Below, one piece after another: positions 34,417 through 42,376 of a stretch of DNA of 64,000 nucleotides (the stretch's first letter is position 1; each line of letters begins with the position of its first letter). The stretch spans positions 1 to 64,000 of the forward strand of contig CABIZO010000004.1 of NCBI GenBank assembly GCA_902363255.1. The letters are read 5' to 3'. Source of the DNA: Peptostreptococcaceae bacterium. Lineage in GTDB: Bacteria; Bacillota; Clostridia; Peptostreptococcales; Peptostreptococcaceae. Below the pieces are notes generated by a model. The model made no database searches. It saw nothing but the letters and a program-made list of their open reading frames with translations, and had not been told where the DNA came from. The position numbers and the translations under genes were made by a program.

Positions 34417-35339
34417 ATGATGGAATATAGAGTATTAGGAAGAACTGGTATTAAAGTAAGAGCAGTAGGTATTGGCGGAGAAGGATTTGAAGGCAAAACT
34501 TACGAAGAATGTGAAAAAATAATAAACTGTGCTATTAAAGAAGGTATTAACTTTATAGATATCTATAATTCAAATCCAGTACTTAGAACTAATGTGGGAA
34601 AGGCTTTAAGCAGATATTCTAGAGAAAGTTTTGTAATAGAAGGGCATCTATGTTCTACTTGGGATGAGGGACAGTATCGCCGTACTAGAGATATAAAAGA
34701 GGTAAAATAATCCTATGAAGATCTTTTAAGAATAATGAAATTAGATTATGTTGACATAGGAATGATTCATTATGTAGATGATGAAGATGATTTTAATAAT
34801 ATATTTAATGGTGAAATTATAGAATATGCCAAGGAATTGAAAAATAAAGGTACTATTAAATCTATAGGTATGTCTACTCATAATCCTGATATTGCATTTA
34901 AGGCAGTGGAGTCTAGATTAATAGATGTGATTTTATTTAGTATTAACCCTGCTTATGATATGTTACCAGCTAGTGAAGATGTAGATATTTTATTTGAAGA
35001 AGATACTTTTAAAGAGAGAGTTTATCAAGGTATAGATGAAAAGAGAAAGATTATAGTGAAATTCTTGCAAGTGCACCAAAGAGCTCTTTTATAGGGCACT
35101 GTATATATTGTGGTCACTGTGCACCATGTACTATGAAAATAGATGTTGCTTCAGTAAACAAGTTCTTAGATTTAGCTTTAATTCAAAGAGAAGTTCCTGA
35201 AACATTGATAGATCATTATAATTTACTAGAACATCATGCTGATGAGTGTGTGGAGTGTGGTGAATGTATGAAAAACTGCCCATTTGGTGTAGATATTATT
35301 GGTAAGATGAGAAAGGCTAATGAGGTATTTGGGAAATAG
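34417..35339 (+). pseudogene. Aldo/keto reductase with 4Fe-4S domain, broken twice
   Basis: The reading frame starts MMEYRVLGRTGIKVRAVGIG, a ferredoxin-linked aldo/keto reductase. A TAA at 34708-34710 interrupts it in frame: EVK*SYEDLLRIMKLDYVDIGMIHY continues directly. A second lesion, one base lost at about 35050, shifts the frame; after it the protein continues SEILASAPKSSFIGHCIYCG and HCAPC, then the ferredoxin cysteines CVECGECMKNCPFGVDI. Without the lesions it would be about 307 residues, somewhat short for this family (often 315-340). Two independent lesions make it a dead gene rather than a sequencing slip. Confidence 0.92.
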
Positions 35340-35445
35340 GAAGTGAGAATTTAATTAATTGAAAGAGTCCGTTTATTATCTTTTTCCAAACTATACAGTA
35401 ACTTTAAATATAGTGAATAATAAATTTAAAAATTTGAAAAGTTAG

Positions 35446-35476
35446 AAGACTACCTAAATATTAGGTAGTCTTTTAA
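35446..35476 (+). terminator. Rho-independent terminator
   Basis: AAGACTACCTAA/TTAGGTAGTCTT with a short loop and T tail. Confidence 0.88.
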
Positions 35477-35552
35477 TTATTAAATCAAATAAAAAAGATA
35501 AAAGTGAGGATAATAAATGCAAAGACCTAGTTAAAATGGAGGGTAAATTAAG

Positions 35553-36173
35553 ATGAAAAAAATTGTAACTTTAGCTTTATCTTTATTATTTGTTTTTGGT
35601 GCAGTAGCTTGTAGCAATAAAAACAACACAACAACAGAAAATGCAGGAACAACAGGAGATACAAGAGATGCTATAGATCAATCTTATTACAATACTTATA
35701 CAGGATTGTATGATGCAAATATAGGAACAATCACATCATATGATATGTATACTAATGTTGATTCTGCAGAAAAAGTTTATAGAGGTGTAGAATATCCAGG
35801 CAATAGACAATATTTAACTGATGTCAAAGCAGCTTATAAAGATAGCAAAGAAAAAATACAAGCATTTATTGATGGACTAAAAAATGATACAAAAACAGAA
35901 GATACTGAATTGAAAAAAATGAATGAAAGTTTAATTGCAGAAGGTGAAAAATTAATACAAGATATAGATGCTAAAATGGTTAAACTTGAAAAAATTACAG
36001 ACGATGATTATAACAAATCAGAAGATGATTTTATGAAATTAGTAAATGATACAGTTAATACTGGTGATACTGTAGAAAATAAATTTAGTGATATGTTAAA
36101 AAATATGGATAAGAAGTTAGGCATAGATAGAACTACTATTCAAAACAATAATACTGACAATACAACTAAATAG
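35553..36173 (+). CDS. Lipoprotein of unknown function
   Basis: 206 residues. Lipobox FGAVAC puts the modified Cys at residue 20. A Thr/Asn-rich linker (about 23-38) is followed by a mostly helical, acidic domain with YNTYTGLYDANIGTI and long charged helices, and an Asn/Thr-rich end. It could be a surface-exposed helical bundle. I recognise no family. GGAGGG is the ribosome site. Confidence 0.75.
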   Translation: MKKIVTLALSLLFVFGAVACSNKNNTTTENAGTTGDTRDAIDQSYYNTYTGLYDANIGTITSYDMYTNVDSAEKVYRGVEYPGNRQYLTDVKAAYKDSKEKIQAFIDGLKNDTKTEDTELKKMNESLIAEGEKLIQDIDAKMVKLEKITDDDYNKSEDDFMKLVNDTVNTGDTVENKFSDMLKNMDKKLGIDRTTIQNNNTDNTTK

Positions 36174-36560
36174 CAAGTCAAGTCATTACAATGACTTGAC
36201 TATGATGCCCAGGGGAGCAGTTCTTGATAAATTTTGTCAAGAACTTGCTAATTTAATTCTTTTCCTTCAAAATTTTTAAAATAAAATTCAAAAAATCCTG
36301 CCAAATCTCTAAGAAATTCAAAAAAATCTTAAACTCAAATCTAAAGCTTTTACTATTATATATTTATTTAAATATGGAGTAACTATAGAAAAAAATGTTG
36401 AAATATAATACAATAAAGCAGATATACTTTGTAATTGAAAAATAAATGAATATTATGCATATTTATTATGAGATTGATTTATATAAATATAGCTATTCAT
36501 AATCAATGTAAAAAACATATGACATTTATAAATTTAGACTAAAAAGAGGAGTGTTTTTGA
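36174..36560. other. Gap with two strong hairpins
   Basis: AGTCAAGTCATT/AATGACTTGACT (36176-36201) has only a two-base loop and no T tail. GCAGTTCTTGA pairs with TCAAGAACTTGC at 36217-36248 with one bulge. They follow the lipoprotein gene directly and could end its mRNA. The rest, to 36560, is AT-rich with no clear ORF. Confidence 0.6.
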
Positions 36561-36824
36561 GATGAAGCATAAGAGTTTGAAACAAATAAGAGAAGAGGTA
36601 AGAGAGGTTAACTTACAATTTAAAAAAGATATAAAGAAGCTAAGGCAGCTATTTTATTATATCCAAGCAATGATATAAGCGAACATAAGCATGATTATTT
36701 GCAGTCTTGGTACTTAGAGGATGACAAAGAGAAAAAAATTAGGGTTTATAGTATAGATCTAAGTGATGAATATAATACTATAACTCAACTTAAAAATATG
36801 ATAGAAAAAAATTTATCCAAATAA
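36561..36824 (+). pseudogene. Gene scrap resembling the C-terminus of McrC-type restriction proteins
   Basis: From the ATG at 36561 (GAGGAGTG nearby) a 38-residue frame reads MKHKSLKQIREEVREVNLQF and stops. In another frame the same region reads RYKEAKAAILLYPSNDISEH and continues, open, to TAA at 36824 (ending LKNMIEKNLSK). The second frame, about 60 residues, looks like the end of the nuclease domain of McrC-like proteins (RYxxAxxAILLYPxN). The rest of such a gene is absent. The family call is an inference from a short stretch. Confidence 0.4.
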
Positions 36825-36925
36825 GGTACTACAGTTCTTGGCATAACATTGTGTCCGGGGGAAGACATATTTCTAATAGCAAAGCACTTAGAATTTACCA
36901 TAATCTATATAAATAGACACTTTGA

Positions 36926-37747
36926 TTATTTGATAAATGTTTTTCTATACTCAAAAGGAGTTATATTAAGTGTTTTCTTAAATACTTTTGAAAAGTATGC
37001 CTGAGATGAAAAACCAACTAAATCACTTATTTTACTAATAGAGTAACTACTTTTTCTAAGTAGAGAACAGGCTTTTTCTATTCTATATTCAATAATGTAT
37101 TGTTGAGGAGTGGTCATCATACTTTCTTTAAATATTTTATAAAAATAGCTCCTATCAATAGTTAGATAATTACTTACATCTGAAACTGTTATGCTTTTGT
37201 AGTAGTTATCTTTAATATAATCTATAGCTTTATGAATATATTCCTTAGAATTGGAATAATCACCTACAACGTTTTTATAATCATCAATCTTTAATAAAGA
37301 AAAAAGTTGATATAAATATCCCAATGCCATATATAAATCATCATCACAACAACATTCATAAATATTTCTAAAATAGTTGTCTACTTTATCATCTTTATCA
37401 TATCTGAAAAGAAAGTTACCATCTTTGAATCCACACATTGAGAATAATTCTTTAGCTTTAATACCATTTACTCCAATCCATCTATATACCCAAGGATTAC
37501 CTTCTAAAGCATAGTAGTTGTTAGCAGTATCAGGTGGGATAAAAAATCCATCTCCAGCTTTTAAATGATAACACTGATCATTTATGAAAAATAATCCTTC
37601 TCCTTCTAGGATGTAGTGAATTAAGTAATAGTCAATAGGTTCATATTGATAAGGGTCTCTTGGTTCGCAATGTTCATATCCACATTCAAAAATATATAAC
37701 TCATTGCTAGGTTTTAACTCAGTTGAAAAAATACCTATTTTATTCAT
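36926..37747 (-). CDS. AraC-family regulator with cupin sensor, divergent from the beta-galactosidase operon
   Basis: 273 residues. The N-terminal AraC-binding cupin (about 20-110; GEGLFFINDQCYHLKAGDGFFIPP) should bind a sugar. Two helix-turn-helix motifs follow (about 175-270: SVSDVSNYLTIDRSYFYKIF-like and ISKISDLVGFSSQAYFSKVF). The type is MsmR/RafR-like, usually an activator of glycoside genes. It lies divergently to the permease and GH42 genes with about 210 bases between, so control of that locus is likely. Confidence 0.88.
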   Translation of the reverse strand: MNKIGIFSTELKPSNELYIFECGYEHCEPRDPYQYEPIDYYLIHYILEGEGLFFINDQCYHLKAGDGFFIPPDTANNYYALEGNPWVYRWIGVNGIKAKELFSMCGFKDGNFLFRYDKDDKVDNYFRNIYECCCDDDLYMALGYLYQLFSLLKIDDYKNVVGDYSNSKEYIHKAIDYIKDNYYKSITVSDVSNYLTIDRSYFYKIFKESMMTTPQQYIIEYRIEKACSLLRKSSYSISKISDLVGFSSQAYFSKVFKKTLNITPFEYRKTFIK

Positions 37748-37890
37748 GAATTTCTCCTTTTTTTATTAAAAACTATATTAAAAATATAAAATAAATAAAG
37801 ATTATTGTCAAATTTATATATGAATAGAGACAACAAAAGTATAAAATCTAGAAACATTAATACATTGATAAAGATAATTATAGATGTTAT

Positions 37891-37914
37891 TATAATCTCA
37901 AGAAAAACGTTTTT
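37891..37914 (+). promoter_or_regulatory. Candidate -10 box and palindromic site before the permease
   Basis: TATAAT at 37891-37896 is followed by AAAAACGTTTTT at 37903-37914, a perfect palindrome just downstream, where a repressor would block. It resembles a catabolite or LacI-family core. The -35 box is unclear. Confidence 0.5.
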
Positions 37915-37958
37915 ATGAAAAAGAGCTCAAATTTATATTTTATTAGGAGGGTTTTATT

Positions 37959-39434
37959 ATGAATGAAGAAAGAGGAACGCTAAGTGCCAAGGCACTAATG
38001 CTAATGACTTTTACAGCAGTATTTTCATTTGGGAATATTATTGATAGTAGTGTAAATATTGGACTAGCTACAATACCATCATATATATTTGGGACTATAT
38101 TTTATTTCTTCCCATTTGCATTAATGATTGGGGAATTCGCATCAGCAAGTTCAGATTCAGAATCTGGTATAAATAGTTGGATAAAAAAATCTTTAGGTGC
38201 AAGATGGGCATTTCTAGGATCTTGGTCTTACTTTTTTGTTAATTTATTTTTCTTTACATCATTATTACCAAAAGTATTAATCTATGCATCATTCACATTT
38301 ACTGGTAGAAATGTATTTGACGGGAAAACGGTATTAATATCTATAATATCAATAATTTTATTCTGGATAGTAACTTATGTATCAACAAAAGGTGTATCTT
38401 GGATAGCTAAAATTACAAATCTTTCTGGAATAGCAAGAATTGTATTAGGATTAGGATTTATAGTATTATCCTTTGGAGTTGTATTATTCTTTGGAAAAGC
38501 ACCAGCTCAAGAATTTACTACTGAAACAATTATGCCAAAGTTTAACTGGACTTACTTTATGGTTTTAGCTTGGGTATTACAAGCTGTTGGTGGAGCTGAA
38601 AGTATAGGGGTATACATTAAAGATGTTAAAGGTGGAAACAAAACATTTATAAGAACAATGTTGATATCTACTATAACTATTGGAGGATTATATGCACTAG
38701 GAGCAGTAGCAGTTGGTTTAGTTGTTCCATCTGAAACTTTAACAGGAAACTTCTCTAATGGATTATTTGATGCCTTTAGAATATTAGGTGCTCACTATGG
38801 TTTAGGAAACATAGTTACAAATATTGTTGGATTTATAATGTTACTTGCAAGCTTAGGTTCATTAGTATTATGGACGGCTGCACCTGTAAAAGTATTATTT
38901 TCTGAAATACCAGAAGGTATATTTGGTAGCTGGGTTGCAAAGACAGATGGTAATGGAAATCCTACAAATGCACTATATCTTCAAGCTATTATAGTAACTG
39001 TATTATTAATAATACCAGCACTAGGAATAGGTTCTATAGATAGTTTATTGGAAATGTTAATTAATATGACAGCATCTACTTCCTTAATCCCGGTATTTTT
39101 CTTCCTAGTTGGATACATAGTATTAAGAGCTAAAAAAGATGATATGGAAAGAAGTTTTAAAGTTGGATCTAGAGGACTTGGAATAAGTTTAGGAGTTTTA
39201 TTATTAGTATTATTTACCTTCGTGTTTATAATATCTTCAATTCCTTCACCAGAATCCTTTGCTGCATACTTTAATGGAACATTGGAGGCAGGAGCAACTA
39301 ATCCTGTATTTGTACTACTTTATAATGTATTGGGATTAGTTATATTTATAGGCTTTGCTGAAATATGTTGGAGAAAATATGAGAAAAAAGTTGGTAAAGA
39401 CGTAGCTAATGAGAGAGATACAAATATCGCTTAA
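37959..39434 (+). CDS. APC-superfamily permease next to beta-galactosidase
   Basis: 491 residues with 12 or so membrane helices and the APC fold of GadC-like amino-acid antiporters: the first helix is broken at FSFGNIIDSSVNIG, and the sixth region has LQAVGGAESIGVYIKDVKGG. By sequence it resembles amino-acid carriers, yet it is followed by a GH42 gene and divergent from a sugar-type AraC regulator. Either it carries a galactoside or it exchanges a product or amino sugar. AGGAGGG is the ribosome site. Confidence 0.8.
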   Translation: MNEERGTLSAKALMLMTFTAVFSFGNIIDSSVNIGLATIPSYIFGTIFYFFPFALMIGEFASASSDSESGINSWIKKSLGARWAFLGSWSYFFVNLFFFTSLLPKVLIYASFTFTGRNVFDGKTVLISIISIILFWIVTYVSTKGVSWIAKITNLSGIARIVLGLGFIVLSFGVVLFFGKAPAQEFTTETIMPKFNWTYFMVLAWVLQAVGGAESIGVYIKDVKGGNKTFIRTMLISTITIGGLYALGAVAVGLVVPSETLTGNFSNGLFDAFRILGAHYGLGNIVTNIVGFIMLLASLGSLVLWTAAPVKVLFSEIPEGIFGSWVAKTDGNGNPTNALYLQAIIVTVLLIIPALGIGSIDSLLEMLINMTASTSLIPVFFFLVGYIVLRAKKDDMERSFKVGSRGLGISLGVLLLVLFTFVFIISSIPSPESFAAYFNGTLEAGATNPVFVLLYNVLGLVIFIGFAEICWRKYEKKVGKDVANERDTNIA

Positions 39435-39549
39435 GTCTATGTAATTTATAATTAGCTCATAAAATTCAGTAAAAAAACATTAAAACAGTAAAATAATTTT
39501 AAACTAGATAAAATTAAACTATATAAAAAATATAAAAATATAAGAATAC

Positions 39550-39595
39550 AATCAACAAAGTAAATTGGTAAATTACTCAAAGTACTTTGTTGATT
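39550..39595 (+). other. 13-bp perfect hairpin in the leader of the beta-galactosidase gene
   Basis: AATCAACAAAGTA and TACTTTGTTGATT pair around a 20-base loop; no T run follows, and the GGGGGG ribosome site begins about 11 bases later. It may stabilise or control the downstream mRNA, or be an operator. Confidence 0.6.
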
Positions 39596-39618
39596 AGTAA
39601 AACTATGGGGGGATTATT

Positions 39619-41688
39619 TTGAAAAATTTTGGACCAATAAGCTCAAAAATAGATAAAATGCTTCATGGAGCAGATTATAACCCAGAACAATGGATTGATA
39701 TGCCAGGTATATGGGGAGAAGATGTTAGATTAATGAAACTTTCTCACACTAATGTGGTAGCAGTGGGTATATTCTCATGGAGTATGTTAGAACCACAAGA
39801 GGGAGTTTTCCAATTTGAATGGTTAGATGAAATAATGGATTTGATGCATAAGAATGGTAACTATGTTATCTTTGCTACTCCAAGTGGTGCTAAACCAGCA
39901 TGGATGGCTCATAAATATCCTGAGACTTTAAGGGTAACACCAAGTAGAGTGAGAAACTTATATGGTGAGCGTCATAATCACTGTTATACATCTCCTATAT
40001 ATAGAGAAAAAATTGCAATAATAGATAGATTACTAGCAGAAAGATATAAAGATCATCCAGCATTAATTATGTGGCATATATCTAATGAATTCGAAGGACA
40101 ATGTAACTGTCCTTTATGTGAAGAGGCATTTAGAGAATATTTAAAAGAAAAATACGACAATGATTTAGATAAGTTAAACCATGCATGGTGGAGTAAATTC
40201 TGGAGTCATACATATCAAGATTGGAGTGAGATTGAAGCACCTGCTCCACATGGAGAACCAGCATTACATGGATTAAATTTAGATTGGATGAGGTTTGTAA
40301 CTCATCAAACACTAGATTATTATAAGCATGAGAGAAGTATCTTAAAAGAAATATCTCCAGATATTCCTGTAACTACAAACTTCCATGATTATATATCCCT
40401 TGAGAGAGGAATTGATTATTGGAAATTTGCACCTTACTTAGATGTAGTATCATGGGATAACTATCCTTACTGGCATGGTGAGAGATCAGATGCTCATGAA
40501 GGCAGTAGAATTGGATTTGTTCATGATTTAAATAGATCAATATTAAATAGTAAGCCATTCATGATGATGGAGAGTTCTCCAAGTTCAACAAACTGGCAAC
40601 CAGTGGCTAAATTAAGAAGACCAGGTATGCATGTATTATCTTCTATTCAAGCAGTGGCACATGGGTCTGATACTGTACAGTATTTCCAATGGAGAAAAAG
40701 TAGAGGATCATCAGAAAAGTTCCATGGAGCTGTAGTTGACCACTGTGGACATGAAAATACTAGAGTATTTAGAGATGTAACAAGAGTAGGTGAGATATTA
40801 ACTAATCTTAAGGATGTTATAGGAACATCTGTAGAACCAGAAGTAGCAGTTATTTACGATTGGGAAAACTTCTGGGCTGTCAATGATGCTCAAGGTCCAA
40901 GAATAGAGAAAAAGGATTACTATGATACAGTTCAAAAGCATTATAAAGCATTTTGGGATATGTCAATTCCAGTAGATGTTATAAATATGGACTGTTCATT
41001 CTCTAAATATAAGGTTGTTGTAGCGCCAATGCTTTATATGGTAAGACCTGGTGTTGGAGAAAGATTAGAAGAGTTTGTAAAGAATGGTGGAACACTAATC
41101 ACTACTTACTGGAGTGGAATCGTTGATGAAAATGACTTATGTTTCTTAGGAGGATTCCCAGGTCCACTTAGAAAAGTTACAGGTATATGGTCTGAAGAGT
41201 TAGATGCTCTTTATGATGAAGATGTAAATTATGTAGCTATGGAAGAGAATAACAGCCTTTCTATGAAGGGTGAATATGAGGCTAAAATATTCTGTGATTT
41301 AATACATTCAGAAGGTGCCAAAGTTCTTGCAACTTACAAAACAGATTTCTACAAAGGGATGCCTGCATTAACTTGCAATAAGTTTGGAGAAGGTGAAGCT
41401 TACTACATAGCATTTAGAAATAATGATGACTTTTTAGCAGACTTCTATAGAAGTGTAGCTAAGAAGATAAAGTTGCAAAAAGCTATAGAATTAGACTTAC
41501 CTACAGGTGTTAATGCTCAAGTTCGTAGAGATGAAAACAATGAATTTGTCTTCTTTATGAACTTCACAGATGAAGATAAGGTTGTTGATATTAAAGATTT
41601 TAATTTAATAAACATGGAAAATAACGAAAAAATAAAGGAAACTTTAGAGTTAGAGCCTTATGGTGTAAGAATAGTTAGAAAGAAATAA
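39619..41688 (+). CDS. Beta-galactosidase, glycoside hydrolase family 42
   Basis: 689 residues, the usual GH42 length and A-B-C domain order: TIM barrel (about 1-380), trimerisation domain (about 400-600), C-terminal beta domain. The acid/base is Glu157 (WHISNEFEG) and the nucleophile Glu318 (MMMESSPS). Cys in CNCPLC (162-167) belong to the zinc cluster seen in part of the family. No signal peptide, so it acts on imported galactosides. The start is TTG after GGGGGG. Galactose released would enter the galK-galE-galT pathway at 53224-56955. Confidence 0.92.
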   Translation: MKNFGPISSKIDKMLHGADYNPEQWIDMPGIWGEDVRLMKLSHTNVVAVGIFSWSMLEPQEGVFQFEWLDEIMDLMHKNGNYVIFATPSGAKPAWMAHKYPETLRVTPSRVRNLYGERHNHCYTSPIYREKIAIIDRLLAERYKDHPALIMWHISNEFEGQCNCPLCEEAFREYLKEKYDNDLDKLNHAWWSKFWSHTYQDWSEIEAPAPHGEPALHGLNLDWMRFVTHQTLDYYKHERSILKEISPDIPVTTNFHDYISLERGIDYWKFAPYLDVVSWDNYPYWHGERSDAHEGSRIGFVHDLNRSILNSKPFMMMESSPSSTNWQPVAKLRRPGMHVLSSIQAVAHGSDTVQYFQWRKSRGSSEKFHGAVVDHCGHENTRVFRDVTRVGEILTNLKDVIGTSVEPEVAVIYDWENFWAVNDAQGPRIEKKDYYDTVQKHYKAFWDMSIPVDVINMDCSFSKYKVVVAPMLYMVRPGVGERLEEFVKNGGTLITTYWSGIVDENDLCFLGGFPGPLRKVTGIWSEELDALYDEDVNYVAMEENNSLSMKGEYEAKIFCDLIHSEGAKVLATYKTDFYKGMPALTCNKFGEGEAYYIAFRNNDDFLADFYRSVAKKIKLQKAIELDLPTGVNAQVRRDENNEFVFFMNFTDEDKVVDIKDFNLINMENNEKIKETLELEPYGVRIVRKK

Positions 41689-41700
41689 TATGTAAATTAG

Positions 41701-41733
41701 AAGGTATTGCTAAAACCAGGCAATACCTTTTTT
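41701..41733 (+). terminator. Terminator after beta-galactosidase
   Basis: AAGGTATTGC/GCAATACCTT plus T run. Confidence 0.9.
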
Positions 41734-41756
41734 AATTATAAAATCCAACTGCTTAA

Positions 41757-41845
41757 TGGAGCAACGGGCCTATTTTTCAAGGCCGTTGGCGACATGAAAT
41801 GTTTCGCCGACACGTCGCTCAGGCGAAGCGAATTTTTTAATAAAG
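41757..41845 (+). repeat. Dispersed post-terminator repeat, tail-only copy
   Basis: GGAGCAACGGG.. CGTTGGCGACATGAAATGTT TCGCCGACACG matches 31550-31580, and GGCGAAGCGAATTTTTT matches the end of 52957-53068. The head module is absent. TTGGCGA/TCGCCGA can form a stem. Confidence 0.75.
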
Positions 41846-41876
41846 AGTTTATGAAAAACTACTTAGTAAATAATTA

Positions 41877-41928
41877 TTGACTTTATTGGATTACAGTTGT
41901 AAGATTTAATTAAAGATTACAACTGTAA
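41877..41928 (+). promoter_or_regulatory. blaI-type promoter with two operator dyads
   Basis: TTGACT (41877-41882), 17-base spacer, TAAGAT (41900-41905). TTACAGTTGTAA (41891-41902) and TTACAACTGTAA (41917-41928) each hold a TACA-N2-TGTA-type dyad and are complementary to each other. This matches BlaI/MecI operators, one overlapping the -10 box. Confidence 0.82.
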
Positions 41929-41946
41929 GTTTATGGGGTGATAATA

Positions 41947-42312
41947 ATGAAACAAAATATTTCTGAATCAGAATTAGAAGTAATGAAAATATTATGGCAA
42001 AAACAAGAAGCAACCAGTGCTGAAATAATAGAAGAACTAAAAGATAAAAGTGATTGGAAACCAAAAACAATTCAAACACTTATTACAAGATTAGTATCAA
42101 AAGAAATTGTACAAGTAGACAAAAGCAATAAAAAATCATATATCTATAGCACAACAGTTAGTGAAGATGAGTACAAAGATAATGCAAGTAAGTCATTTTT
42201 AGAAAAACTTTATAGTGGATCAATAAATAAAATGGTACTTAGCTTTGTAAAAAGTAACAAATTATCAAAATCAGAAATAGAAGAGTTAAAAGACATGTTA
42301 AAAGACGAGTAG
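41947..42312 (+). CDS. BlaI/MecI/CopY-family repressor
   Basis: 121 residues. The winged helix-turn-helix is at about 1-75 (ISESELEVMKILWQKQEATSAEII and WKPKTIQTLITRLVSKEIVQ), and the C-terminal helices mediate dimerisation. In the family, cleavage near an Asn-Phe between the domains by the BlaR1 protease inactivates it; no NF pair is evident here. The ATG at 41947 follows GGGGTGAT. It lies 64 bases before a BlaR1-like gene and probably binds the dyads at 41891-41928. Confidence 0.88.
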   Translation: MKQNISESELEVMKILWQKQEATSAEIIEELKDKSDWKPKTIQTLITRLVSKEIVQVDKSNKKSYIYSTTVSEDEYKDNASKSFLEKLYSGSINKMVLSFVKSNKLSKSEIEELKDMLKDE

Positions 42313-42376
42313 AAATTAAATGGTATTGATAAGTAAATTAAAATATTAAGATGGTAAATAAAAGAGGAAGTGAATT

